Assembly: GCA_015663065.1 (NCBI GenBank)
Contig: DQSX01000210.1
Coordinates: forward strand, 1 to 13,844
Source of the DNA: Sulfurovum sp.
GTDB lineage: Bacteria; Campylobacterota; Campylobacteria; Campylobacterales; Sulfurovaceae
Direction of reading: 5' to 3'
Length of the DNA: 13,844 nt
The notes below the pieces were generated by a model. The model was not told the DNA's origin, ran no database searches, and saw only the letters and a program-made list of their open reading frames with translations. Below, in pieces: positions 6,035 through 13,405 of this stretch; positions within the stretch are counted from its first letter, which is position 1, and each line of letters begins with the position of its first letter. Both the position numbers and the translations under genes were made by a program.

Positions 6035-7231
6035 TTAGAAATTAAGTCTTTGTGTCTTGTCAAAACCGTAGACATCGCTAAAGGTTAACAGTTCGCCGTT
6101 TTCATCTACATAGGCAGTCAGGTAGGCTGTATGTACAGGTAGAGGTTTGATGATCTTCAAATAGTGTGTTTTACGGCTGTCATATTTTGCCTGTACATCT
6201 TCATAATCATGCGCTGTATAGTTCTCAGAGATATACTTCAGCATCGCTTTTGGTTTATGCAGTCTTACACAACCGTGAGAGAAGGCACGTGTTTTTCTTT
6301 TGAAAAGACTTTTCGCCGGTGTATCATGCATATAAACAGAGTGATGGTTCGGGAAGATGAACTTCACGCGACCCAGGGCATTTCTATTTGATGGTACTTC
6401 AATGAATTTAAACGGTACCGGGCCTTTTCCTCCTACATAGTTTCTAGCCAAAGAAGGGTTGAATGACTGCGCCGGAGAGTCTAAGTTATAGTCTTTACGT
6501 ACTACCAGACGGTGTGACTTCAGGTAACCCGGGTTTCTCAACGTTTTAGGAATGATCTCATTACGGGCAATACTGTCAGGTACATTCCAGGTAGGGTTTA
6601 GTGTAATATATTTGAGATTTTCAGAGAAGATCGGTGTCTGGTTTTTTCTTGTTCCGACAACCACTCTCATCTCCAAAGCAGTATGATCTTTTTCAATTAC
6701 ACGGATCTTATATTCAGGAATATTCACCAAGGCATAGGTATCTCCCAGCCCAGGCTTCATCAACTTCACTCTTTCAATATTCAGGCGAACCGTATGCAAG
6801 AGTTTTGCAGAGGCATTGCCGCTTTTCTGCAGTGCTCTGTAGTGCGCTATAAGTGCATTAAACTGTCTGTATTCCGGTACATAAGGTTTTAGTATCTTTT
6901 CAATACTGTAACCCCCGCGCAATTTGTTTTCAATATCTGTTGTTGTGACTTTTTGTCTGTATGCTCTAAAACCTTCATTGTTCACAATACAACCATTTGC
7001 AAGATTGTCAGTATACTCTACTAAAAGTTTTGTCATAAGTGGTGAGTTTCTACTCTGTTTCACTTTTTGGTACAGTGGCTGCTGATCACAGATAGACATG
7101 TATTTGTCATTTTTAAGAATCTTTAAAAATTGACTCTTTTGTGAGGAGCTCCATCCACTGGAGTCAGACGGACCGACACATCCACTCAGTATCAAAGCAA
7201 ATACAACTGCCAGTAAAATTCTTATTTTCAT
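6035..7231 (-). CDS. Lipoprotein L,D-transpeptidase, YcbB-like
   Basis: A 398-residue predicted lipoprotein: the signal sequence ends in the lipobox LSGC, with Cys18 as the acylated residue. A helical region (about 30-160) comes first. Then the YcbB-type YkuD domain follows: LVNIPEYKIRVIE (168-180), MRVVVGTRKNQTPIFS (188-203), LNPTWNVPDSI (211-221), VYMHDTP (299-305, His302) and AFSHGCVRLHKP (316-327, His319 and catalytic Cys321). YcbB (LdtD) forms 3-3 cross-links in peptidoglycan and can bypass penicillin-binding proteins. At 398 residues this is much shorter than E. coli LdtD (615). Its ATG overlaps the flavoprotein stop (ATGA) with AGGGGAA upstream, and it is followed after two bases by the YafK-like gene, so the two wall enzymes are made together. 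Confidence 0.9.
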   Translation of the reverse strand: MKIRILLAVVFALILSGCVGPSDSSGWSSSQKSQFLKILKNDKYMSICDQQPLYQKVKQSRNSPLMTKLLVEYTDNLANGCIVNNEGFRAYRQKVTTTDIENKLRGGYSIEKILKPYVPEYRQFNALIAHYRALQKSGNASAKLLHTVRLNIERVKLMKPGLGDTYALVNIPEYKIRVIEKDHTALEMRVVVGTRKNQTPIFSENLKYITLNPTWNVPDSIARNEIIPKTLRNPGYLKSHRLVVRKDYNLDSPAQSFNPSLARNYVGGKGPVPFKFIEVPSNRNALGRVKFIFPNHHSVYMHDTPAKSLFKRKTRAFSHGCVRLHKPKAMLKYISENYTAHDYEDVQAKYDSRKTHYLKIIKPLPVHTAYLTAYVDENGELLTFSDVYGFDKTQRLNF

Positions 7232-8373
7232 TGTTTCTTTCCCCTAAAATATTGTGCACAAGTAACTGCACTTGAAAATGCCCACTGAAAATTGTATCCA
7301 CCCAATCTTCCGGTCACGTCTAACACTTCTCCTATGAAAAAAAGTCCTTCAACTCTTTTACTCATCATGGTTTCAGCATCTATCTCGTCCGTTGAAACAC
7401 CGCCTTTGGTCACTTCAGCTTTACTGTAGCCAAAAGTACCTGCCGGTGCAAAACTGTATCTTTTTAATGTCTCTAATGTATGCAGATCATCTGATGTAAG
7501 TTTGTTCCCTGTTTTATCATCAAGGTCTAATTGTACCAAAAAAGACTTAGTAAGACGTTTTGGCAGAGGCAAGAGTGAAGAGAGCTGCTTCTTACTGTTT
7601 CTAAGATCTTTTAAAGAAAAGCCTGGTAAAAAGTCAATATCGATCTTCCCTTTTTCCCAAAACAATGAGGCATCAAGTACCGCAGGACCACTTATGCCTT
7701 TATGGGCAAAGAGCAACGCACCCTTACATTTATTTTCTCCCACAGTGATCTCCACATCAGTCGACAAACCTGAAAGCTCTTTAAAGAAAAACTGCTCTTT
7801 CTGTACAGTAAAACCTACCAGACCCGGAGCCGTTTTTTTCACAGTATGCCCAAAATTTTCAGCGATCTCATACCCTATGGGTGATGCTCCTATTTTAGGA
7901 AAGCTCAATCCACCTGAAGCCACTACAACGTATCTTGCACTCAATGTACGTTTCGATGTCTTTACTCTGAAAAATGTACCCCGCTTAGAGACTTCCAAAA
8001 CTTTTTCATTTAAAAGGAACTTTTGACCTTTGCTCTCTTTTTTAAAAATATCTAAGATCTCATTGGCAGAGTTTTTACAAAAATAGTGTTCATTATTGCG
8101 AAGTTCAGGAATGAGTTTTCGCTGTTTTAGCCAGAGTAAAAGTGATTTTTGGGAAAAAAGATCAAGACTGGGCGCTACAAATGCCTGATCTCCCACATAA
8201 TATTCAGAGCCCATATACCGGTTAGTGATGTTACATTTTCCACCACCCGAAATAAGTACTTTGGCACCCAGTTTAGGATTGGATTCTATGATCGTTGCAG
8301 AGTTTTTAAGTAAAAGTGCTGCAAGCATCAATGCACTTGCGCCTCCTCCTATGATGATAATATCTTGATTCAT
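7228..8373 (-). CDS. YhiN/HI0933-family FAD-dependent oxidoreductase
   Basis: A 381-residue cytoplasmic flavoprotein. The Rossmann motif IIIIGGGASA (5-14) with Glu30 binds FAD. KVLISGGGKCNITN (38-51), ASGGLSFPKIGASPIG (in the middle) and the C-terminal GEVLDVTGRLGGYNFQWAFSSA are the signature blocks of the HI0933/YhiN family. Relatives include BaiN of bile-acid-metabolising bacteria, but the usual substrate is unknown. It heads a three-gene unit with the two L,D-transpeptidase-fold genes (four-base overlap, then two bases). No functional link to wall synthesis is known to me. ATG at 8373 has no ribosome site and follows a TATAAT by seven bases. Confidence 0.9.
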   Translation of the reverse strand: MNQDIIIIGGGASALMLAALLLKNSATIIESNPKLGAKVLISGGGKCNITNRYMGSEYYVGDQAFVAPSLDLFSQKSLLLWLKQRKLIPELRNNEHYFCKNSANEILDIFKKESKGQKFLLNEKVLEVSKRGTFFRVKTSKRTLSARYVVVASGGLSFPKIGASPIGYEIAENFGHTVKKTAPGLVGFTVQKEQFFFKELSGLSTDVEITVGENKCKGALLFAHKGISGPAVLDASLFWEKGKIDIDFLPGFSLKDLRNSKKQLSSLLPLPKRLTKSFLVQLDLDDKTGNKLTSDDLHTLETLKRYSFAPAGTFGYSKAEVTKGGVSTDEIDAETMMSKRVEGLFFIGEVLDVTGRLGGYNFQWAFSSAVTCAQYFRGKKQ

Positions 8374-8380
8374 AAGTAAA

Positions 8381-8386
8381 ATTATA
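8381..8386 (-). promoter_or_regulatory. TATAAT seven bases before the flavoprotein start; possible leaderless promoter
   Basis: On the minus strand a perfect TATAAT is followed by TTTACTT and then the ATG at 8373. Transcription would start essentially at the ATG, and no Shine-Dalgarno sequence is present, which agrees with a leaderless message for this operon. The arrangement repeats that of the hydrolase gene (4394-4399). Confidence 0.5.
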
Positions 8387-8432
8387 ACCGAACCCTCTGA
8401 AATAAGTACACATCAACTGCACGCTTAGCACA

Positions 8433-8438
8433 TACAAT
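8433..8438 (+). promoter_or_regulatory. Weak candidate -10 for the cytochrome gene
   Basis: TACAAT lies 20 bases before the cytochrome ATG, and an AGGAG ribosome site (8448-8452) sits between them. No -35 is recognisable. The 84-base divergent gap (8374-8457) must hold this promoter and that of the flavoprotein operon. Confidence 0.3.
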
Positions 8439-8457
8439 ACAGAAAATAGGAGATAAA

Positions 8458-8811
8458 ATGAATAAATTATTATTGACAACACTGCTGATAGGGTCTGTGG
8501 TCACACTTTCAAATGCGGCAGAGAAATATGATACCAAGGCATTCCGTATTATTACAAAACTCTGTACCCCCTGTCATGGAACACCATTTTATATGGCAAA
8601 ACAGGTAGATGGAGACGACTGGGAATTTTTCTTTAAAAAAGAGAAGACAATGTTAAAGATACACAAAGGAGAGCCCAAAGGCCTTACAAGTCTAAAATCT
8701 TCACTCTTCAAAAGCAAGAAAAAACGTATCAAGAAATTTTTGGTAAATAATTCCAAATATTCAGGAAAAGTACATGGTTGTGATGCAAACTTTTGTGGTA
8801 CACACCATTAA
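8458..8811 (+). CDS. Small periplasmic monohaem c-type cytochrome
   Basis: A 117-residue protein with a signal peptide (MNKLLLTTLLIGSVVTLSNA) and one haem-attachment motif CTPCH (Cys36, Cys39, His40). Met46 (FYMAK) and Met65 are possible sixth haem ligands. The middle is rich in Lys, and the C-terminus reads VHGCDANFCGTHH, with two more Cys (108 and 113) and three His. That end does not match a second CxxCH and could bind a metal or form a disulfide. The start has a good AGGAG site. Nothing around it tells the redox partner; the neighbours are a divergent flavoprotein and, 83 bases downstream, the NlpC/P60 gene. A run of eight T (8844-8851) after the stop could end transcription, though the stem before it is poor. 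Confidence 0.8.
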   Translation: MNKLLLTTLLIGSVVTLSNAAEKYDTKAFRIITKLCTPCHGTPFYMAKQVDGDDWEFFFKKEKTMLKIHKGEPKGLTSLKSSLFKSKKKRIKKFLVNNSKYSGKVHGCDANFCGTHH

Positions 8812-8894
8812 ACTATATGTAATCTTTTAAAAGCTATTTTCAGTTTTTTTTCAACTCTGTTTTGATATCATTAAATATAAGGACAGAGAAAACA

Positions 8895-9572
8895 ATGCTT
8901 AGAATATCTTTTATCAGCTTCATACTACTTACACTTTCTTCTGCAACACTTTTTACTATCACTGACAAAGAAGGCAATCTTGTCCATGCCCAGGTCATGA
9001 AACGCGGACAAAATGAATTTCTTGCGCAAGATGCAAAAGAGTACTCTTTCCAGGCTATATATAATGAGATACACCGTGAAGAGAACCTAGCACGTCGTGC
9101 AGCAGCTGCAAAAAAAAGGGTTGCCCAGATCGCAAAGGCTACTGCAGTAGCTAAAAAAGCAGGAAAGAACTACCACCTTACTGAAGATGACAAAAAGAAA
9201 CTGCTTGACTATGCAAAATTCTTCAAAGGCGGAAAATACGTTTGGGGCGGTACCACACCCAAAGGCTTTGACTGTTCGGGTTACGTACAGTATCTTTACA
9301 AAAAACATGACATCAACCTGCCAAGAACAGCCTGGTCACAATCCAAACAGGGAATACCTGTCACTAAAAACAACCTTGAAAAAGGAGACCTTCTCTTTTT
9401 CCTCACTGACAAAAAACGTGGTATTCCTGTGACACATGTAGGTATTTACATCGGTAACGGTGAGTTCATCCATGCTGCTTCCAAGAAAAAAGGGATCATC
9501 ATCTCACCGATAGACCACGGTTACTATGCAAAAAAGTTTGTTTCTGCACGAAGAGTGGTCAAAAAAACCTAA
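8895..9572 (+). CDS. Secreted NlpC/P60-family peptidoglycan endopeptidase
   Basis: A 225-residue protein counted from the ATG at 8895, where a signal peptide begins (MLRISFISFILLTLSSA). AAGGA sits 11 bases upstream. An in-frame ATG at 8862 would add a charged stretch before the signal and is unlikely. Residues about 20-60 form a small N-terminal domain, 60-95 an Ala/Lys-rich helical linker, and 100-222 the NlpC/P60 domain. That domain has GGKYVWGGTTPKGFDCSGYV (112-131) with catalytic Cys127, His181 in VTHVGIYIG and His193 in FIHAAS. Such enzymes usually cut the D-iso-Glu to meso-DAP bond in stem peptides. The gene sits near two L,D-transpeptidase-fold genes but on the opposite strand. It ends 16 bases from the convergent fusion gene with no clear terminator between. 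Confidence 0.9.
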   Translation: MLRISFISFILLTLSSATLFTITDKEGNLVHAQVMKRGQNEFLAQDAKEYSFQAIYNEIHREENLARRAAAAKKRVAQIAKATAVAKKAGKNYHLTEDDKKKLLDYAKFFKGGKYVWGGTTPKGFDCSGYVQYLYKKHDINLPRTAWSQSKQGIPVTKNNLEKGDLLFFLTDKKRGIPVTHVGIYIGNGEFIHAASKKKGIIISPIDHGYYAKKFVSARRVVKKT

Positions 9573-9588
9573 AATTAAAAGCCTAAGA

Positions 9589-10632
9589 TCAAAAGAAGAT
9601 TGCTTTGAACTCCGCTAAAATATTATCTCTCTCATCCATCAATTTCAAATGCTCCCCTTTAATACTCCAGTAGTGTACATTTTTTAAAGCAGCCAAAAAG
9701 TTCTCTTCACATTCACTGTTATTACATACTTTTGGCTCACGTTCCAAAGGCTCTACTTCCAACTTTATATTCATTGCATCTATTTTATACGTTCCCTTAA
9801 AGACATTACAGCTGCTCACCACTTTCAAGGTACCAACAGCATTTAAACCTTTTTTCAAAAGAATATGTGCTTCTCTTTGTCCCTTCAGCACCTCTACTTT
9901 TTTACCGTGAAGTGTAAGAAGTTTCCAGTAATTATTTATGATAGGTACATTGACATGTTGTTCTTCACAGCTTTTCTTGCCATGTGTTCTAATGAAACGT
10001 TCTACCAGAAGGGTCTCTTCTTCTCCCACCCCATCCATTTTTGGACGTTTGACTATTTTACCTTTGATTTCAACTTTTAAAAATTCACCTGAGGCATTCA
10101 CCTCTTTTAGATATGCCTCTTCCAGTGCCTGATTGTCTGCTTCAAATGCCACAGGAAAATATTTACCGGTTGTACACTCTTTAAACAAGGCTGCGTCAGC
10201 CATATATTTGTACATACCCTCCATGACCTTACTTTCAGGTAACTTGTAGACGCGTTTCATGATGAGTTTTAAATCTTTATCGGCATAGGTACTGAAGACA
10301 GGATTGACCGTATCTGTAATGTAGAGCAGTTTGTCATTTTGTGTGATTCTTGCACGCACAGCGTAACGGTTCCCCAGTTTTATATTATCATCATCAAAGT
10401 CTATACTAAAATGTATGGGTATTTGTCCCGCCGGAGAGAGCACTGTTTCTCCCAATAAAACAGAGGGGGCATCCATCAGAGAGATGTCTTCCAAAAATAC
10501 TTCAAATTTTGCATCTTTGGGTAAAGGCAGTGTATCTATGTACATCGCTTGACCAGACAGAGTGGCTTCTTTTGCCATCAGTGAAACAGAAAAAAGGAGA
10601 AAAAAGAGCAGTCTGCTAGACAGTGTTTTCAA
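9589..10632 (-). CDS. Secreted YbaY / NlpE-like / META three-domain protein
   Basis: A 347-residue protein with a signal peptide (MKTLSSRLLFFLLFSVSLMA) and no lipobox Cys. Domain 1 (about 22-128) matches YbaY: TLSGQAMYIDTLPLP, FEVFLEDIS, GQIPIHFSIDFD and YAVRARI. Domain 2 (135-215) resembles the OB-like part of NlpE: YKYMADAALFKECTTGKYFP (141-160), LEEAYLKE and VKRPKMDG. Domain 3 (233-346) is META/HslJ-like: NNYWKLLTLHGKKV, SSCNVFKGTY (273-282), CNNSECEENFLAAL and LAEFKAIF. All three families are envelope proteins of poorly known function; NlpE is a surface sensor for Cpx in E. coli. The start is TTG at 10630-10632, with AAAGG seven bases upstream; the next Met (19) would destroy the signal peptide. 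I cannot assign a function to the whole protein. Confidence 0.8.
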   Translation of the reverse strand: MKTLSSRLLFFLLFSVSLMAKEATLSGQAMYIDTLPLPKDAKFEVFLEDISLMDAPSVLLGETVLSPAGQIPIHFSIDFDDDNIKLGNRYAVRARITQNDKLLYITDTVNPVFSTYADKDLKLIMKRVYKLPESKVMEGMYKYMADAALFKECTTGKYFPVAFEADNQALEEAYLKEVNASGEFLKVEIKGKIVKRPKMDGVGEEETLLVERFIRTHGKKSCEEQHVNVPIINNYWKLLTLHGKKVEVLKGQREAHILLKKGLNAVGTLKVVSSCNVFKGTYKIDAMNIKLEVEPLEREPKVCNNSECEENFLAALKNVHYWSIKGEHLKLMDERDNILAEFKAIFF

Positions 10633-10693
10633 GAGTAAGCCTTTGGATTCAGATTGGTTTTATTTTATCATCTAATAGTAAACAAAACGTATT

Positions 10694-11254
10694 TTATAGT
10701 CTCTGTAGCTTCTTCAGACCCTCTTTTACCAATGTACTTGTGTCTCCCGAACAACCGGAGAGTGCCTTTTGAATGGCATCTTTTTTGAAGCCTAGACTCT
10801 CCAGTGCCATGACTGCTTCACCCAAAGCAGCAGAGTTCGCAGAGCTCTCTTCAGAACCATCCACAATAAAGTCAGCCAACTCTACCAATATACGGGATGC
10901 AGCCTTTGGTCCTATGCCCGGAACCCTCTTTAACATACCCACATCTTTGGAAGCCACTACTTTGGCAAAGGTACTGGGCGTAAAAGTAGAACAGATAGCA
11001 AGCCCAACTTTGGGACCAACCCCATTGATCTTCAGTACGGTATCGAACATTTTTTTCTCATTGGTATCCATAAAACCAAAAAGAAGGTTGGCATCTTCAC
11101 GAATGACCTGCGTGACAAAGAGTTTTACCTTTTTGTCTGCTATAGCATTGGAAGTGTTAATGGAAACCATCACCTCATAGATGATCCCATTCACATTCAC
11201 ATGTACAAAAGTGGGATCTTTCCGCTCCACAGTACCTTCTATTCCTACTATCAT
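10694..11254 (-). CDS. ruvA: Holliday junction branch migration protein RuvA
   Basis: RuvA binds four-way junctions as a tetramer and loads the RuvB motor. The 186 residues show domain I (OB fold, 1-63, MIVGIEGTVERKDPTFVHV), domain II with helix-hairpin-helix motifs LKINGVGPKVG (74-84) and LKRVPGIGPKAA (108-119), and the short RuvB-contact domain III (about 143-186, LGEAVMALESLGFKKDAI). I chose the second of two adjacent ATG codons (11254) because AAAGG lies six bases before it and RuvA normally starts M-I; the first would be at 11257. Upstream is an extended -10. The ruvA and downstream fusion genes are 61 bases apart in the same direction. ruvB and ruvC are not in the window, as is common in this phylum. 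Confidence 0.95.
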   Translation of the reverse strand: MIVGIEGTVERKDPTFVHVNVNGIIYEVMVSINTSNAIADKKVKLFVTQVIREDANLLFGFMDTNEKKMFDTVLKINGVGPKVGLAICSTFTPSTFAKVVASKDVGMLKRVPGIGPKAASRILVELADFIVDGSEESSANSAALGEAVMALESLGFKKDAIQKALSGCSGDTSTLVKEGLKKLQRL

Positions 11255-11281
11255 CATCTGCCTTTATTATTTTCTTGGCAA

Positions 11282-11290
11282 AGTATAGCA
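11282..11290 (-). promoter_or_regulatory. Extended -10 promoter of ruvA
   Basis: TGCTATACT on the minus strand has the TG-n extension of an extended -10 box and lies 27 bases before the ruvA start. A leader of about 20 bases would contain AAAGG. A TTGACA (11325-11330 region) sits 30 bases further up, too far to be its -35. Confidence 0.5.
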
Positions 11291-11310
11291 AGAGTTTTGT
11301 TGCAGTGCAG

Positions 11311-11335
11311 AAAAATATGTCAAATTGACATATTT
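11311..11335 (-). terminator. Likely intrinsic terminator of the rhodanese gene
   Basis: AAATATGTC and GACATATTT form a 9-bp stem with a five-base loop, and on the minus strand the stem runs into five T. It overlaps the rhodanese stop codon at 11334-11336. The stem is AT-rich, so it would be a modest terminator; the perfect near-palindrome could also be a protein-binding site. Confidence 0.45.
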
Positions 11336-11777
11336 ATTTTAAAAAGACTTCTCCATATACTGTGTCGAGAGGATATCCCTCATTTACCCATTGTCTGATA
11401 CCACCCTTTAATGAGTGTACATTGGTATACCCCATGTCTGTCAATGTTTTTGCAGCAAGATTACCTCTTGCCCCGGTGCAACAGTAGACAACAATATGGG
11501 CATTTTTGTCTTCAATTTTATTTTCAATTTTAAATTCAAGATACCCTCTCGTAATAGTTACAAGATTGAGATGAAAAATTTCTCCATGACCGACCTGGTC
11601 CGGCTCTCTTATATCTACAATATAAAGATCTTCTACATCATCTTTAATCAGTTTATATAACTCTTTTGGTTGTATCTGTTCAGATTTAACTGAATTGAGA
11701 TAATTTTTTGTGTTCACGACATCTTTTGCGATAAGGGAAACCATAGAGAATGCCATTATCAATAATACTTTTTTCAT
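11334..11777 (-). CDS. Periplasmic rhodanese-domain protein
   Basis: A 147-residue protein with a signal peptide (MKKVLLIMAFSMVSLIA) and a single rhodanese domain (about 35-140). IVDIREPDQVGHG (53-65) is the conserved N-terminal block. The six-residue active loop CCTGAR (99-104) puts the catalytic Cys at 99, with the usual C-x-x-G-x-R pattern, and GGIRQWVNEGYPL (125-137) is the C-terminal signature. Such proteins carry persulfide sulfur, so in a sulfur-using Campylobacterota a periplasmic role in sulfane-sulfur handling is plausible, but this is inference. It has its own good promoter (11800-11827), an AAAGGTG ribosome site and a likely terminator, so it is a single-gene unit between ruvA and the divergent murJ. 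Confidence 0.88.
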   Translation of the reverse strand: MKKVLLIMAFSMVSLIAKDVVNTKNYLNSVKSEQIQPKELYKLIKDDVEDLYIVDIREPDQVGHGEIFHLNLVTITRGYLEFKIENKIEDKNAHIVVYCCTGARGNLAAKTLTDMGYTNVHSLKGGIRQWVNEGYPLDTVYGEVFLK

Positions 11778-11799
11778 ATCACACCTTTATTTTTACATT

Positions 11800-11827
11800 A
11801 TTATAGGTGATTAAATTTATAAGTCAA
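11800..11827 (-). promoter_or_regulatory. Sigma-70-type promoter of the rhodanese gene
   Basis: On the minus strand TTGACT (11822-11827) and TATAAT (11800-11805) are separated by 16 bases, the best two-part promoter in the window. The expected start near 11793 leaves a short leader with AAAGGTG before the ATG at 11777. Confidence 0.6.
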
Positions 11828-11844
11828 AGAAATATTAAAAATTC

Positions 11845-11860
11845 TTGTAAATTTTTACAA
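11845..11860. promoter_or_regulatory. Palindrome upstream of the rhodanese promoter; possible operator
   Basis: TTGTAAA-TT-TTTACAA is a perfect 7-2-7 inverted repeat about 18 bases upstream of the rhodanese -35, in the divergent gap with murJ. A half-site-like TTTTTACAA recurs at 11871-11879. This could be a regulator site, but in AT-rich DNA such palindromes also arise by chance. Confidence 0.3.
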
Positions 11861-11916
11861 TTAGACATAGTTTTTTACAAAAAAGACTTAAGATCATAAA
11901 ATATATCTATTTTTAT

Positions 11917-11951
11917 TTGCAATTCATATGATAGAATCATTATGTTAAAAT
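11917..11951 (+). promoter_or_regulatory. Possible murJ promoter region
   Basis: TTGCAA (11917-11922) followed after 18 bases by TATGTT (11941-11946), with TAAAAT overlapping (11946-11951), is the best candidate before murJ. The boxes are poor matches, and the ribosome site before the ATG is also weak. Confidence 0.25.
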
Positions 11952-11978
11952 ACAAACAACAAAAATATAAAGTAAATC

Positions 11979-13385
11979 ATGCAATTAAAATCCATATTCA
12001 CCAACAGTTTTGGTATCCTCTTTTCACGTGTAACAGGTTTGGGTCGTGATGTACTTATGGCATCGGCACTTGGGGCTTCCATCTGGTCTGACATGTTTTT
12101 TGTCGCCTTTAAACTCCCAAACCTTTTCAGACGGATATTTGCAGAAGGTGCATTTACGCAGGCATTTATGCCCTCTTTCATTGCTTCAAGGCACAAAGGG
12201 GTTTTTGCCACAGCGATCTTTTTGAGATTTTTACTCTTTTTAACTGCTTTTTCACTGCTCATTACCTTTTTCCCTGAGCCCATTACCAAACTGCTTGCCT
12301 GGGGGTGGTCATCGGAGCAGATAGCACAGACAGCACCGTTAACAGCCATAAACTTCTGGTACCTTGATCTCATCTTCATCGTAACCTTTTTAGCCACACT
12401 TTTGCAATATAAAAACCATTTTGCTACCACAGCCATGGCTACAGCACTGCTTAACATCTCTATGATAGGTGCCCTTTGGCTCTATATGAAAGAGGATCCT
12501 CAAACCGTTGCCTATGCACTCAGTTTTGCTGTACTCATGGGTGGTACTTTGCAGGTGTTGGCACATATAATTACCCTGCATCACTTCAAACTGGACAGGC
12601 TTTTCTCAGGGGGATGGAAATACAGAAAAGTAAAAGATGTGGAAGAGGAAAAAAGACATTTTAACTCTCTATTTCTCCCTGGTATCCTGGGGAACTCCAC
12701 CCCGCAGATCTCTGCTTTTATTGACACGATGCTGGCTACATTTCTCATGACAGGTTCCGTCTCATTTCTCTTTTATGCCAACCGGATTTTCCAACTTCCT
12801 CTTGCCATCATTGCCATTGCCACAGCGACGGTTCTCTTCCCTGCTGTCTCCAAAGCCCTGAAAAACCATCAGGAAGAGAAAGCCTATGAGAACCTTAAAC
12901 AGGCTTTCTGGCTACTCTCCTTTTTACTGGGTGCCTCCATGATAGGCGGCATGTTGATGGCTGAGCCCATAGTTTGGCTGCTTTTTGAGAGGGGTAAATT
13001 TACTTCTGTTGAGACGCTTGAAACCGTCTCCGTACTACGTATGTACATGATAGGACTGCTGCCCTTTGGTCTGGCAAAACTCTTTTCTCTGTTTTTGTAT
13101 GCATCACACAGGCACAAAAAAGCTGCAAAGATCGCTGTCTATTCTCTCATCACTTCTGTGACCGCATCACTCATACTCATGCACCCAATGGGTGCATCCG
13201 GTCTTGCTCTTGCGGGAAGTATTGGTGGTTGGGTATTGTTTATTTTTACCGTGAAAGAAGTGGGGTTTGATAAATTTATAGCTATTGTGAAGACAAAGTA
13301 TTCGCTTTATTTTATGATCATTATGCCGATCTTTATTGTTCTTATTTATTTTATAAACCAATGGGTACTTACAATTATAAGATAA
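11979..13385 (+). CDS. murJ: Lipid II flippase MurJ (MviN)
   Basis: MurJ moves lipid II from the inner to the outer face of the cytoplasmic membrane for peptidoglycan synthesis. The 468-residue protein is almost all hydrophobic helices, about 13-14. The N-terminal signature is intact: FSRVTGLGRDVLMASALGAS (15-34), SDMFFVAFKLPNLFRRIFAEGAF (37-59). It has Arg17, Arg23, Asp24, Asp38 and Arg51/Arg52, matching the essential charged residues of the E. coli cavity. SFLFYANRIFQLPLAI near the middle holds the equivalent of the other conserved cavity Arg. It is somewhat shorter than E. coli MurJ (511). ATG at 11979 has only a weak AAAG-type site. murJ next to cysS and near ruvA agrees with Campylobacter gene order. 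A cluster of hairpins follows its stop. Confidence 0.95.
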   Translation: MQLKSIFTNSFGILFSRVTGLGRDVLMASALGASIWSDMFFVAFKLPNLFRRIFAEGAFTQAFMPSFIASRHKGVFATAIFLRFLLFLTAFSLLITFFPEPITKLLAWGWSSEQIAQTAPLTAINFWYLDLIFIVTFLATLLQYKNHFATTAMATALLNISMIGALWLYMKEDPQTVAYALSFAVLMGGTLQVLAHIITLHHFKLDRLFSGGWKYRKVKDVEEEKRHFNSLFLPGILGNSTPQISAFIDTMLATFLMTGSVSFLFYANRIFQLPLAIIAIATATVLFPAVSKALKNHQEEKAYENLKQAFWLLSFLLGASMIGGMLMAEPIVWLLFERGKFTSVETLETVSVLRMYMIGLLPFGLAKLFSLFLYASHRHKKAAKIAVYSLITSVTASLILMHPMGASGLALAGSIGGWVLFIFTVKEVGFDKFIAIVKTKYSLYFMIIMPIFIVLIYFINQWVLTIIR

Positions 13386-13405
13386 AATCATTGCGACATC
13401 CTGGA

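Noticed and set aside
8862..8894. Upstream start for the NlpC/P60 gene
   Set aside because: It adds a polar stretch before a clear signal peptide and lacks a ribosome site; the ATG at 8895 fits better.
8812..8894. Intrinsic terminator after the cytochrome gene
   Set aside because: There is a T8 run (8844-8851), but the stem before it is short and imperfect, so I did not list it as a feature.
9573..9588. Terminator between the NlpC/P60 and fusion genes
   Set aside because: The 16-base convergent gap has no stem; any termination must lie inside the genes.
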